Notes: generated by a model not told the origin, from the sequence alone. DNA of 51,933 bases from QYQL01 sp041674265 (GCA_041674265.1 JBAYWC010000005.1:1-51933), one strand, 5' to 3'. Positions 15,770 through 24,629 are shown, counted from the first letter of the stretch. Program-made: numbers and translations.

Positions 15770-17017
15770 ATGCCAGATATCACCATGCCGAAACTGAGCG
15801 ACACCATGACCGAGGGAACGCTCGTCAAATGGTTGAAAAAAGCCGGCGACAAGATCGAAATTGGCGACATCCTCGCGGAAGTGGAAACCGACAAGGCCAC
15901 GATGGAAATGGAGGCATTTGACGAGGGCACCCTCGTGGAAATCACCGTTCCCGAGGGGGGGGCGGTCAAAGTCGGCGAGCGCCTGGCTGTTCTCGATGGC
16001 GGGCCATCGTCGGACAAACCCGCAGCCTCGGGCTCCGCCGGGAAGCCGGCGCCCGCGCCGGCACCAAAAGCGGCCCCGAAATCCGTGGCCCCTGCGACAC
16101 CGAAGCCCCGGACGATCACGAATGTCAGCGGTGTCCGCGTCAAGGCCTCGCCGCTGGCGAAAAAAATCGCCGCGGAGCGCGGCATCGATCTCGCCGGAAC
16201 CACCGGAACAGGCCCCGGAGGACGCATCGTGGCAGCGGACGTTCCGGAGAAAGGCTCCGCCCCTGCCGCGCGATCCTTCACTCCTCCCTCGCCCGCCGCC
16301 AAGATCGAGGTTCTCTCGTCAGCCGCCGACAAGCGGGTTCCGCTCACCGGAATGCGCCGCACGATCGCGGAGCGGCTCCTGGCCAGCAAGACCCAGATCC
16401 CCCATTTTTATCTTTCGCTGGAGATCGACGCCGCGCCGCTCGTCGCGCTGCGGAAAGACATCAATGCCGCCGCGGAGGCTTCCGGCACCCCGAAAGTGAC
16501 CGTGAATGATTTCGTCCTGCTCGCCACCGCGCGCGCGGCGGCGCTGCACCAGAAAATCAACTCCGCATTCGCGGGAGACGCGGTTGTCGAATACGGGACG
16601 GTCAACCTCTCGGTCGCCATCGCCGTCGAGGACGGCCTGATCACCCCGGTGATCCGCGATGCCCAGAAGCTCACCCTGCGGGAGATCAGCTCCGCGGTGA
16701 AGGACCTGGCCGCGCGGGCCCGCGCGAAAAAACTCAAACCCGAGGAATACCAGGGCGGCACGGTCACGGTTTCGAACCTCGGAGCTTTCGGGATCGAAAG
16801 CTTCTACGCGATCATCAATCCGCCGCAGGCGGCAATTCTCGCGGTCGGAACCATCGTGAAGAAACCCGTGGTGAATTCGCGGGACGAAGTCGTCGCCGGC
16901 CAACGGATGACGCTGGCCCTGAGCGGCGACCACCGCGTGGTGGACGGTACCGCGGGAGCGGAATTTCTCGCCTCCCTCAGGAAGAGCCTGGAAACCCCGG
17001 CCACGCTGTTGTTTTAG
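15770..17017 (+). CDS. pdhC: Dihydrolipoamide acetyltransferase (E2 of pyruvate dehydrogenase)
   Basis: The protein has 415 residues with one lipoyl domain (residues 1-80, lipoyl Lys in ETDKATMEME). An Ala/Pro-rich linker follows, then a peripheral-subunit-binding domain near 125-160 (VKASPLAKKIAAERGIDL and GTGPGGRIVAADV). The catalytic core begins near 185 and ends with LSGDHRVVDGTAGAEFL (the HxxxD-G active site). I use the ATG at 15770, which starts MPDITMPKLSDTM. It closes the pdh operon and meets a minus-strand gene tail to tail. Confidence 0.95.
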   Translation: MPDITMPKLSDTMTEGTLVKWLKKAGDKIEIGDILAEVETDKATMEMEAFDEGTLVEITVPEGGAVKVGERLAVLDGGPSSDKPAASGSAGKPAPAPAPKAAPKSVAPATPKPRTITNVSGVRVKASPLAKKIAAERGIDLAGTTGTGPGGRIVAADVPEKGSAPAARSFTPPSPAAKIEVLSSAADKRVPLTGMRRTIAERLLASKTQIPHFYLSLEIDAAPLVALRKDINAAAEASGTPKVTVNDFVLLATARAAALHQKINSAFAGDAVVEYGTVNLSVAIAVEDGLITPVIRDAQKLTLREISSAVKDLAARARAKKLKPEEYQGGTVTVSNLGAFGIESFYAIINPPQAAILAVGTIVKKPVVNSRDEVVAGQRMTLALSGDHRVVDGTAGAEFLASLRKSLETPATLLF

Positions 17018-17331
17018 CTCAGCAGAGGGTCCCCGCCGGGATCGCTCCGATAATCCAGCGCGATCCGGCCGGTGATGTTCGGCTTGATCACCTCGTTGAC
17101 AAACCGGATATGCGCCGGGTCCTTCATGTAGGAAGCGAGCTTTTCCGGGGAATCCAATTCGATCAACAGGAAAAACGGCCACTCCGTCCCCGCATCGATC
17201 CGGTATCCGCACCGCAGGCCCCGGACGAGTGGAATCTTGAGAAGCTGGATCCTGGCTTCACGGAGCATCCATTCGATCTTCACGTCATCAAGCCCGGGCC
17301 TGAGCTTGAAAAGAACCACATGCTCGATCAT
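17014..17331 (-). CDS. Dabb-domain (stress-responsive A/B barrel) protein
   Basis: A 105-residue protein beginning MIEHVVLFKLRPGLDD, with FLLIELDSPEKLASYMKDPA and HIRFVNEVIKP, the standard Dabb pattern of a small ferredoxin-like dimer. Function of such proteins in bacteria is mostly unknown. It follows nuoA by 6 bp on the minus strand and overlaps the pdhC stop by 4 bp on the other strand. Confidence 0.85.
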   Translation of the reverse strand: MIEHVVLFKLRPGLDDVKIEWMLREARIQLLKIPLVRGLRCGYRIDAGTEWPFFLLIELDSPEKLASYMKDPAHIRFVNEVIKPNITGRIALDYRSDPGGDPLLS

Positions 17332-17337
17332 CGGAAC

Positions 17338-17712
17338 CTACCTCGACCAGTCCAGAGCGCCTTTTTTGATCGCGTAGATATAGCCGACCATCAGGATGAT
17401 CACGAAGCTGAGCATGCTCCAAAGGATGACATTCCCGAACCGGGCGATGAAATCCTGGAACACAACGGCCCACGGATACATGAAGACGATTTCGATGTCG
17501 AAAAGGATGAAGAGCATGGCCACCAGGTAAAACTTGACGCTGAACCTCGGCTGGGGGCCGGGGATCGGGGAGATCCCGCACTCATAGGCGGTATTCTTCG
17601 TGGGGTTGTTCGTGCCCGCGCGACCAAGGACCAGATTGGCAAGAAGCGCCACCGTCGCAAAACCCACCGCCACGATGACATGCAGCAGAACCGGAACGTA
17701 ATCTTGGATCAT
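17338..17712 (-). CDS. nuoA: NADH-quinone oxidoreductase subunit A
   Basis: A 124-residue inner-membrane subunit of complex I with three transmembrane helices. The matrix-side loop carries the family signature YECGISPIPG, and FYLVAMLFILFDIEIVFMYPW is the second helix with the conserved acidic residues. The start is the ATG at 17712 (MIQDYVPVLL). The rest of the nuo operon is absent from the window, so nuoA stands apart with a Dabb gene behind it. Confidence 0.93.
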   Translation of the reverse strand: MIQDYVPVLLHVIVAVGFATVALLANLVLGRAGTNNPTKNTAYECGISPIPGPQPRFSVKFYLVAMLFILFDIEIVFMYPWAVVFQDFIARFGNVILWSMLSFVIILMVGYIYAIKKGALDWSR

Positions 17713-17784
17713 CCCCACCGTATCTAGCAGCCCACGCCCAACGGCGCGAGGAGGAATTTTTCCTTTCTGCCACAGCCAAATTCG

Positions 17785-17848
17785 CGCAACGTTGCGTGAG
17801 TGATCTACAGGTTTTCCCTGACAAAGAATGCACGATGCGCAACGTTGC
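17785..17848. promoter_or_regulatory. Pair of GCAACGTTGC palindromes between nuoA and the pilin-like gene
   Basis: CGCAACGTTGCG at 17785-17796 and GCAACGTTGC at 17839-17848 (within TGCGCAACGTTGCA) are two copies of a perfect palindrome. Their centres are 53 bp apart, about five helical turns. They lie in the divergent intergenic region, upstream of both genes. The central AACGTT form resembles operators of LacI-type repressors, and the spacing would suit looping. The regulator is not in the window. Confidence 0.55.
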
Positions 17849-17883
17849 AGGCGTGCAAGCTCAGGGCGACTATTGCCCACGCT

Positions 17884-18309
17884 ATGAAAAAACCAACAGG
17901 CAGACTATCGTTTCAATCGGCGTTCAGCTTGGTTGAATTACTCGTTGTGATTGCGGTGATCGCGGTCATTGCGGCCATTGCCATTCCCAACATCGCGGGC
18001 ATTACCGGCTCCGCTACAACAGCGAAAAACCAACGAAATGCTCAGAATATCGTTTCGGCGTTTTCTGCAGCTCGTGCAGCAGGGCTTAATACATCATATG
18101 CCGACAAAGCCGCTGCGGTTGATGCGGTTGCAGGCTCGGCAGTAATCACAGGCACGGGCACTGGAACTGGCGGGAACGGAATGACCACAGGTATGACCGT
18201 TGGCGGGATGAACATGTCAGACGCGGATCAAACTGCCGCCGAGGCCTATATTAATAATACCGGCACCGGCGCGGATCTCCAGCTTGTTTACCTGCCTCGT
18301 TCGAGCTAG
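17884..18309 (+). CDS. Type IV pilin / pseudopilin-like protein
   Basis: A 141-residue protein with a class III leader: basic MKKPTGRLSFQSA, then FSLVELLVVIAVIAVIAAIA, with prepilin-peptidase cleavage expected at Ala-Phe and Glu at position +5. The C-terminal domain is short, Gly-, Thr- and Met-rich (TGTGTGTGGNG and MTTGMTVGGMNM) and nearly free of aromatic residues. The start at 17884 is the first Met before the leader. It is followed by a hairpin terminator and an O-antigen-ligase-like gene. It may be a minor pilin or a secreted surface subunit. Confidence 0.85.
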   Translation: MKKPTGRLSFQSAFSLVELLVVIAVIAVIAAIAIPNIAGITGSATTAKNQRNAQNIVSAFSAARAAGLNTSYADKAAAVDAVAGSAVITGTGTGTGGNGMTTGMTVGGMNMSDADQTAAEAYINNTGTGADLQLVYLPRSS

Positions 18310-18345
18310 GGAAGCTGGTATTACGACTTAATCGCGGTTAATTAG

Positions 18346-18380
18346 CGAACAAGCTCTTGGTAATTCAAGAGCTTGTTTCG
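18346..18380 (+). terminator. Hairpin terminator after the pilin-like gene
   Basis: CGAACAAGCTCTTG pairs with CAAGAGCTTGTTTCG around a GTAATT loop, giving a 14-bp stem with one bulged A and a short T tract at the 3' side. It lies 36 bp after the pilin stop and inside the extreme 5' part of the next open frame, so the true start of the next gene should lie after it. Confidence 0.65.
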
Positions 18381-18464
18381 TTGATGGGGCAGCAACTCTC
18401 GCTCAGAGTAACGGTCATCAGAGCGCAATTTGTTTGCTGCGCGAGCTTTTGGAATATGCGCGCA

Positions 18465-19922
18465 ATGAACACAGGAGGAGTGGGCCGGATGGGGCTCGCG
18501 GTATTCGCGTTTCTGTATCCGTTCATCACCATCACCGCGCGACGCGAAGAGCCGGGTAATGCAGTGGCTTTTACAGCCCTCTGTATCTCGGGGATTTGCT
18601 TCGGATTTTTCATCTGGACAAGCATATCGCCAAATAGAATCACCGCGGTCGGATCGACAGTTCGCGTGGCGACCTTTCTCAGTGTAGCGATATTTTTCTA
18701 CGTGAGCTTTTTGATTATTGCAACCTATGGGATGCAATTCTACCTCCTCCCGCTGGCCGTAACATGGGCTGCCATCCTCGCCCTGTTGTTCAGACAAAAC
18801 CTGCTGGAAGACTTGTGCGGGAAACCTGTTCGCCAGTCGCTGAGTGCCTTGATACCCGTTGTTTTGACCGCCTGTCTGCTGACATTTTTCCAGCACACAT
18901 CCATCCCGGGAAGTTTTTTCAGGAGAACCGGTCTGGTGACATTTTTTTGTTGTGTTGTCATTTTTTTCACCACAGTGCTCTTTTTGCAGGATGAGAAATC
19001 CCATAAGACCCATAAGAATGTCGGGCGCGCTCTTTTGATTGGGGGCGGGGTGATCGGGGTGCTTGGCGTTCTTCAGTTTTATGATCCCTGGCAGGCAATG
19101 AGCCGCTGGTTTCCCGAACTTCAGCGAGACCCGCGTGCAATTGGGACAATGGGGCAGGCCAATTGGTTCGGGACTTATCTCTGCCTGTTGCTGCCGCTTG
19201 CCATTATCGAGCTTTTTACATCAACCAAGACAGTCGGACGCTTCTGCTTTGCCGCATTGAGCGGTCTCCTCTACGCCGCGCTTGTGGTATGTCAAACCCG
19301 CGGGGCGTGGGTTGCATTCAGTGTCTTTATGCTCTGGCTTTTTATCCGGCAGCGCTCGTGCCGGGGAAAAACTCTTCGCCTTCTTCTTCTCTTCGTGGTG
19401 ATCACGGTGGCACTGGTCTGGTCTGGGAACGGGAAGATCTCCAGCCGCTTGGCAACGCTCGACTCCGAGATTGGGAGCGCCAAAAACTTTTCCCCCTCCA
19501 CGGGGTCCCACCGTTTTGCCTTCTGGAAATTCGCCATCGAAAATCTGCCCGCTCACGTCTTCCTTGGGTCAGGCCTCGATACCTACGAACTGCTTCCGAG
19601 GCCGGAGAGCGGTCAAGCGCCGACCGACAAGGCGCACTCAATCTATTTTGAATACGCGCTCACAATCGGCCTTCCCGGGCTCGCGGCATATCTTCTTTTT
19701 TTGTGGTTTTGCACAACACCGCCTGCCGGAGGAAGCGGGAACCTGCGGGCATGGGGGTTTCGCGCCAGCATTGGCACTTATTTGCTTCAGGGAATCTTTA
19801 TCCATGACACGATCCGCACATGGCCTCTTGTTTGGCTGATTGCGGGGTTGGCTGTCACATATCGCAGGATGCAGGGCAAATCTCTGCCTGTCGCGTCAGC
19901 GGCACCTCGATTTTCCTATTAA
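18465..19922 (+). CDS. O-antigen ligase / oligosaccharyltransferase-like polytopic membrane protein
   Basis: About 485 residues with roughly ten to twelve hydrophobic helices. The large periplasmic loop and signature resemble the Wzy_C (O-antigen ligase) family: GTMGQANWFGTYL, CQTRGAWVA, the SHRFAFWKFAIENL segment and GSGLDTYELL. An extended N-terminal section is also hydrophobic. The family includes WaaL ligases and PglL/PilO enzymes that glycosylate pilins; the pilin gene next door favours the latter (inference). The frame is open from 18357, but that start falls in the terminator hairpin; ATG 18465 or GTG 18480, which has a GGAGG nearby, is more likely. Confidence 0.8.
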   Translation: MNTGGVGRMGLAVFAFLYPFITITARREEPGNAVAFTALCISGICFGFFIWTSISPNRITAVGSTVRVATFLSVAIFFYVSFLIIATYGMQFYLLPLAVTWAAILALLFRQNLLEDLCGKPVRQSLSALIPVVLTACLLTFFQHTSIPGSFFRRTGLVTFFCCVVIFFTTVLFLQDEKSHKTHKNVGRALLIGGGVIGVLGVLQFYDPWQAMSRWFPELQRDPRAIGTMGQANWFGTYLCLLLPLAIIELFTSTKTVGRFCFAALSGLLYAALVVCQTRGAWVAFSVFMLWLFIRQRSCRGKTLRLLLLFVVITVALVWSGNGKISSRLATLDSEIGSAKNFSPSTGSHRFAFWKFAIENLPAHVFLGSGLDTYELLPRPESGQAPTDKAHSIYFEYALTIGLPGLAAYLLFLWFCTTPPAGGSGNLRAWGFRASIGTYLLQGIFIHDTIRTWPLVWLIAGLAVTYRRMQGKSLPVASAAPRFSY

Positions 19923-19941
19923 ACAAGTTCAATAATAATGG

Positions 19942-20051
19942 AATCTGGGTATGCACTTTATTCCCCTTGGCGCAGATTTTGCACCGAATGAGCCTGCGAC
20001 GACCGGACGCCACAAGATGTTGCGGCCGGGGGAATAAAGTGCATACCCAGG
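19942..20051. repeat. Palindromic element with 22-bp inverted repeats
   Basis: CTGGGTATGCACTTTATTCC (19945 onward, ending CC at 19966) is exactly complementary to 20029-20050. The 62 bp between them are non-coding. A TAATGG direct repeat lies on each side (19936-19941 and 20052-20057), which could be a target duplication. It resembles the 113-bp MITE at 11587 in size and build, but the sequences differ. It separates the ligase-like gene from dxs, convergent to it, and could also act as a terminator. Confidence 0.65.
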
Positions 20052-20185
20052 TAATGGGGAAAAAACGCTCCCCGGAAAAAGAGACTTACGCTGCATGGTC
20101 TCAAGGGGACGGCTCCTTATGCCGGATGGCTTTGAGATGAAGGGGCGAATAAAGGCGGAGAGGAATGCATCCGGAGACCTGCCGA

Positions 20186-22096
20186 TCAGGCCGCCGGTTG
20201 AATTCCGGCCGCTTTGCGGGCGGGCAGAACAGCGAGGATCTTCTCCACCGCCGCAGCGGATGTGATGCCGTGCTTGGCGCGGAGGACGGGAACGCTGCCG
20301 TGCTCGATGAACTGGTCGGGCCAGCCCACGCGGACGACGGAAGTCGTGATTTTTTGTTCCGAGAGATGCTCGATGACCGCGCATCCGAATCCGTTGTGGA
20401 GCACATGGTCTTCCATCGTGCAGACGACCTCGCAGCCGCGCGCGAAAAATTCGATCATCGCGGTGTCGAGCGGCTTGATCCAACGCGCGTTGATGACGGC
20501 CGTGGAAATGCCCGCCTGCTCGAGCGACGCGGCCGCCTCGAGGGCCAGTTCGCACATGTTTCCCAGGGCGATGATCGCCGCGCGCGAGCCGTGGCGGAGG
20601 ACTTCGGATTTTCCGATTTCGAGGATCTGGGGTTTTTTCTTGGGAGCCACGCCGGTGCCCGCTCCGCGGGGATAGCGGATGGCGGTGGGGCCTTCATGGT
20701 AATTGGCCATCGTCCAGAGCATGTCCACGAACTCGTCCTCGTCCTTCGGCTGCATGTGGATCAGGCCCGGAACGGGACGCAAATAGCCGATATCGAACAG
20801 CCCGTGGTGGGTGGGGCCGTCGTCCCCGGAGAGCCCGGCCCGGTCCATGCAGATCGCCACATCGAGATTCTGCAGGGCCAGATCGTGGATGACCATGTCG
20901 TAGGCGCGCTGCATGAACGTGCTGTAGATCGCGAGAAACGGTTTCATTCCCCGCACGGCCAGACCGCAGGCAAAAAGGGCGGCGTGCTCCTCGGCGATGC
21001 CCACGTCGAAAAAGCGGCCCGGATGCCGCTTGGCGAACCCCACGAGCCCCGTGCCCGTCGGCATGGCGGCGGTGATGGCGGCGATCTTGTTGTTGTGGTC
21101 GGCAAAATTGGCGAGGGACGTGCCGAGCAACTCGGAATAGGTCGGCGTGGGCGAGGCGACGGTCTCGCCGGTGTCGAGATGGAATTTTCCCAGCCCGTGG
21201 AACTTGTCGGGCTTCTCAAGCGCCGGCGCGTAGCCTTTGCCTTTCTGGGTCAGGATGTGGAGGATGACCGGATCGTTCTGGGTCTTGAGGAATTGAAATG
21301 TCTCCGTCAGGAGGGCGGTGTCATGGCCGTCAATCGGGCCGTAGTATCGGATGCCGAGATCCTCGAAGATCACGCTCGGGGAAAGGAGGTTTTTCAAGCT
21401 GACCTCGGCCTTGTGCGCAAGCTTCCGGGCGCCTTTTCCGGCGATCCACTCGACGAATTTGGCGGCCTTGTCATGAAGGTGGGCGTAGGCCGGATTCGTC
21501 ACCAGGCGGTTGAGATACTCCGCGACGGCCCCGACATTTTTGGCGATCGACCACTCGTTGTCGTTGAGGACGATGATCAGGCGTCTGGTCCCCGAGGCCA
21601 CGTTGTTCAAGGCCTCGAAGCTGACCCCGCAGGTGAGGGCCGCGTCGCCGGCCACGCAGACCACATGTTCGTCGCCGCCCAGCATGTCCCGCGCGGCCGC
21701 CATTCCGAGCGCGGCGGAGAGGGCGGTTCCGGCATGCCCGGCCCCGTAGCAGTCGTGCTCGCTTTCGCTGCGGAGGAGAAACCCGTTCAACCCCTCGTAT
21801 TGGCGGATCGAGGAAAACCGCTCCCGACGTCCGGTCAGCAGCTTGTGGACATAGCCCTGGTGGCTCACGTCGAAAAGAATTTTATCCTTCGGCGTCTCGA
21901 AGACCCGGTGAAGCGCAATCGTCAATTCCACCACCCCGAGATTCGGTCCGAGATGCCCGCCGGTGGTCGAAAGCACGCGGATCAGTTCCCCGCGGATTTC
22001 CAAGGCCAGCTGGGGCATGGCCTCCGCCGGGAGGGCTTTGACATCGGCGGGAGAGGAAATCCCGCTGAGAATCGAGGTGGTTTGGCGCATCGGCAT
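20186..22096 (-). CDS. dxs: 1-deoxy-D-xylulose-5-phosphate synthase
   Basis: This is the first enzyme of the MEP isoprenoid route: pyruvate plus glyceraldehyde 3-phosphate gives DXP, with ThDP. Visible motifs are GGHLGPNLGVVELT, FDVSHQGYVHKLL, ThDP-site GDAALTCGVSFEALN, YYGPIDGHD, EEHAALFACGLA and DRAGLSGDDGPTHHG. From the ATG at 22096, which has a GGGAGC Shine-Dalgarno 8 bp before it, the length is 636. The second isoprenoid gene in the window is the polyprenyl synthase at 31142. Confidence 0.95.
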   Translation of the reverse strand: MPMRQTTSILSGISSPADVKALPAEAMPQLALEIRGELIRVLSTTGGHLGPNLGVVELTIALHRVFETPKDKILFDVSHQGYVHKLLTGRRERFSSIRQYEGLNGFLLRSESEHDCYGAGHAGTALSAALGMAAARDMLGGDEHVVCVAGDAALTCGVSFEALNNVASGTRRLIIVLNDNEWSIAKNVGAVAEYLNRLVTNPAYAHLHDKAAKFVEWIAGKGARKLAHKAEVSLKNLLSPSVIFEDLGIRYYGPIDGHDTALLTETFQFLKTQNDPVILHILTQKGKGYAPALEKPDKFHGLGKFHLDTGETVASPTPTYSELLGTSLANFADHNNKIAAITAAMPTGTGLVGFAKRHPGRFFDVGIAEEHAALFACGLAVRGMKPFLAIYSTFMQRAYDMVIHDLALQNLDVAICMDRAGLSGDDGPTHHGLFDIGYLRPVPGLIHMQPKDEDEFVDMLWTMANYHEGPTAIRYPRGAGTGVAPKKKPQILEIGKSEVLRHGSRAAIIALGNMCELALEAAASLEQAGISTAVINARWIKPLDTAMIEFFARGCEVVCTMEDHVLHNGFGCAVIEHLSEQKITTSVVRVGWPDQFIEHGSVPVLRAKHGITSAAAVEKILAVLPARKAAGIQPAA

Positions 22097-22114
22097 GGTT
22101 TTGCTCCCGGAAAT

Positions 22115-22200
22115 CAACCCGTGGCACGGGCCTCCCGCCCATGTCCCTCCGGATTTTCACGCATGGGCAGGAGGCCCCTGCCGGCAGCCGTCGAAACGCC
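22115..22200. repeat. REP-like imperfect hairpin between xseB and dxs
   Basis: GGCACGGGCCTCCCGCCCAT and, 20 bp later, CATGGGCAGGAGGCCCCTGC are imperfect reverse complements, forming a GC-rich stem of about 16 bp. It resembles extragenic palindromes seen repeatedly in Verrucomicrobiota genomes. It lies in the 139-bp gap between two co-directional genes. Confidence 0.5.
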
Positions 22201-22234
22201 GTCAGGTCGATATTCTCTGCCGGGCAACATGCTG

Positions 22235-22477
22235 TCAGGCATCCTGCTCCTCGAAGTCTTTCAATTCCACGGTTCCCCGCGCATCGCGCGAGATGATCTG
22301 GATCTTCTTCTCGGCCGCATCCAGCTTCTCCTGGCAGAGCTTCACCAATCCGACCCCTTCCTCGTAGCGGATGATCAGTGTTTCCAGAGGCAGGCTGCCC
22401 GCTTCCATCTCCGAGACGATCTCGGTGATCCGCTGCATCGCGGACTCGAGTGTTGGCTTTTCAGATTTTTGCCCCAT
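22235..22477 (-). CDS. xseB: Exodeoxyribonuclease VII small subunit
   Basis: An 80-residue protein with the XseB pattern: LESAMQRITEIVSEMEAGSL, then PLETLIIRYEEGVGLVKLCQ and EKLDAAEKKI. It forms coiled-coil helices that bind XseA, which is not in the window. A TTG at 22495 is an alternative start. Confidence 0.93.
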   Translation of the reverse strand: MGQKSEKPTLESAMQRITEIVSEMEAGSLPLETLIIRYEEGVGLVKLCQEKLDAAEKKIQIISRDARGTVELKDFEEQDA

Positions 22478-22555
22478 GGGATCGGCCGATTTCAATCAAG
22501 ATCCGGGGGAATGGCAATCAGGAATATCGTCGGGCAAACGCGTGAAAAATCACAG

Positions 22556-23296
22556 TCAGACAAATGTCGGAGGCGGAGTGGCCGGATCGAGCATCCCGGA
22601 GGAGATCAGCGCGCTCCGAAATTCCAGAATCCCCTCCCGCTCCGGATCACCGATCGGGTAATGGATCGAATGCGTGAGGTAGTCGAACGCGGCGACCGGG
22701 TCGGGTTCGTTGGCCGCGATGGCCGGACGGGCGACGAGGCCGCGGCAGGCGGCCTGTCTGAGAAGGTCGGCGGTGCCGGGCGGGGCGCTCTCCGCCAGTG
22801 TCCATGCGGCAAAGACGAACGGCAGTCCCGTCCACTCGTGCCAGGAACGGCCAAGATCGAAGATTTGCCAGGCCGGATCCATGTGCTCCTGGAAGCGGAT
22901 TGCGGGATCGCCGATGATCAGGCGGGCCGCCTGCGGGTCATCCGATTTTTCGACCAGGCGAATGGGAATTTTCAAGTGGTCCGAGAGCAGGATTTGAAGC
23001 AGGTGAACCGACGTTCTCGACGATGGGTCCGACACGATCTCAGGCGTCTGCCCCAAGGGACGACGATGGGCGACGATGACGCTGTGAACCGCTCCCACCG
23101 AGCAGATCCCAAAACCGTCCACGATCCGCGGATCCGGCAGGCGCAGCGTCTCGTAGACCGGCAGGAGCGCCGCGTCGAAGTCGCCCGCGCGGAATCGCCG
23201 CGACAAAACCGCCGGAACTTCCAGCGTGGCTTCGAGCCCATGAATGAGCGGGCGGGCGTTCAAATAGGGAACGCTGCCGAGACGCGGAGCCCTCAC
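22556..23296 (-). CDS. mqnA: Chorismate dehydratase (futalosine menaquinone pathway)
   Basis: A 246-residue periplasmic-binding-protein-like enzyme that converts chorismate to 3-enolpyruvylbenzoate. RLGSVPYLNARPLIHGL is the characteristic N-terminus (S-V-x-Y-L-N-A-x-P-L), with AALLPVYETL, SRTSVHLLQILL and LIIGDPAIRF. It overlaps mqnE by 4 bp, the operon order expected for this pathway. Confidence 0.93.
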   Translation of the reverse strand: MRAPRLGSVPYLNARPLIHGLEATLEVPAVLSRRFRAGDFDAALLPVYETLRLPDPRIVDGFGICSVGAVHSVIVAHRRPLGQTPEIVSDPSSRTSVHLLQILLSDHLKIPIRLVEKSDDPQAARLIIGDPAIRFQEHMDPAWQIFDLGRSWHEWTGLPFVFAAWTLAESAPPGTADLLRQAACRGLVARPAIAANEPDPVAAFDYLTHSIHYPIGDPEREGILEFRSALISSGMLDPATPPPTFV

Positions 23297-24432
23297 GCGG
23301 CAAGTCCGGCGGTTTGTGCGCCGGCGATCCGCCTGTAAAAACTGTCCCGCTGCATCGGAATCCGTCCCGCTTCGCGGATGGCTTTTTCCAGGTTGGCGAT
23401 CGTCTGTTGCTGCGGGGTCAGGGCGCCGGCCATATGGAAAATTTTCTCCTCGATGATCGTGCCGTGGAGATCGTCGACCCCGAAGTTCAGGGACACCTGT
23501 GTGAGCGGAAGTCCGAGGCTGATCCAGTAACCGGTGATGTGCTCGATGTTGTCGAGGTAGATCCGGCTGATGGCCAGGTTTCTCAGTTCTTCGTGCGCCG
23601 TTGCGTGGGGGATGCCCTTGAGGGCCGGGCGGGCGCCGTCCGGTTCGAAGGCAAAGGGAATGAAGCCCGTGAACCCCCCGGTCTCGTCCTGCAGTTCGCG
23701 CAGCCGCCGCAGGTGGTCCACCCGGTGGGCGTCCGTTTCAATGTGCCCGTAGAGCATGGTGCAGGTGCTCCGTCCGCCGAGCTGGTGCCAGACGCGGTGG
23801 ACTTCCGCCCATTCTCCGGCTGTCTCTTTGCCCTTGCAGATCTTGTCGCGGATTTCCTGCGCGAAAATTTCCGCTCCGCCCCCGGTGATCGCGCCGAGGC
23901 CGTTTTCCTTCAAAAGGACGAGCGTTTCGCGCAGTGGCATTTTGAAAACCCGGTCGGCCAGGTGCCGGATCTCCACCGCCGTGAAGGCCTTGATGACCAG
24001 CGCCGGATCCAGCACCCGGAGATCGCGGAGCAAATCCAAATACCACTCCCGCGGAAGGGTCGGATGCAGGCCGCCCACCATGTGGATCTCCGTGATCCCC
24101 AGTTTCATGGCCTCCCGAACGGAGGCGACGATCTCCGGGACCGCCATTTCAAAGGCGTGTTCGTCGCGCCTCTTCGCCCCGAATGCGCAGAATTGGCAGG
24201 AGAGCAGGCAGACATTCGAGTAATTGATGTAGCGGTTGTGGATGAACGTGGCCACGTTGCCGTTGATCCTCTCCCGCACCACATTCGCAATCTGGCCGAT
24301 CCCGTTGAGATCCCGGCTGGCATAGAGGGTCATCGCGTCCTCATTGGAAATTCGATCGCCGGAGCGGACTTTCTCCGCAATCGGTCGAAGCTCGGGTGCC
24401 AGGAGACGGACATTCATGTGCATACCATCCAT
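23293..24432 (-). CDS. mqnE: Aminodeoxyfutalosine synthase (radical SAM)
   Basis: This enzyme joins 3-enolpyruvylbenzoate to the adenosyl group of SAM. The [4Fe-4S] motif is CLLSCQFCAF (CxxxCxxC). Other MqnE signatures are EIHMVGGLHPTLP, IKAFTAVEI, GGGAEIF, TMLYGHIET, RELQDETGGF and NFGVDDLHGT. Length is 374-379, depending on which of three clustered in-frame ATGs (24432, 24423, 24417) is used. It ends coupled to mqnA. The later genes mqnB, mqnC and mqnD are not in the window. Confidence 0.94.
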   Translation of the reverse strand: MDGMHMNVRLLAPELRPIAEKVRSGDRISNEDAMTLYASRDLNGIGQIANVVRERINGNVATFIHNRYINYSNVCLLSCQFCAFGAKRRDEHAFEMAVPEIVASVREAMKLGITEIHMVGGLHPTLPREWYLDLLRDLRVLDPALVIKAFTAVEIRHLADRVFKMPLRETLVLLKENGLGAITGGGAEIFAQEIRDKICKGKETAGEWAEVHRVWHQLGGRSTCTMLYGHIETDAHRVDHLRRLRELQDETGGFTGFIPFAFEPDGARPALKGIPHATAHEELRNLAISRIYLDNIEHITGYWISLGLPLTQVSLNFGVDDLHGTIIEEKIFHMAGALTPQQQTIANLEKAIREAGRIPMQRDSFYRRIAGAQTAGLAA

Positions 24433-24629
24433 CCCAAATTACGGCCCGCCTGCGCAAGCCGGATCGCATCAGGGCGTGATTATTGGGCGCATCGCCGAAA
24501 GGTGCAGAGTCCAGAGGGGAGCGGGCGTCCCCGCGCTGGTGACGGTGTCGGATGAATTTTTGACGGCTCCGAAAAGTTCCTCCGGTAGAACAATGAGGCT
24601 GGCCGGCGCCGGACGGGCAGCGGCGCAAC

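Noticed and set aside
20165..23338. Plus-strand open frame of 1057 codons opposite dxs, xseB and mqnA
   Set aside because: It is a high-GC shadow frame; the minus strand carries well-supported enzymes with catalytic motifs, and the plus-strand translation has no domain and an unnatural His/Gly/Arg-rich composition.
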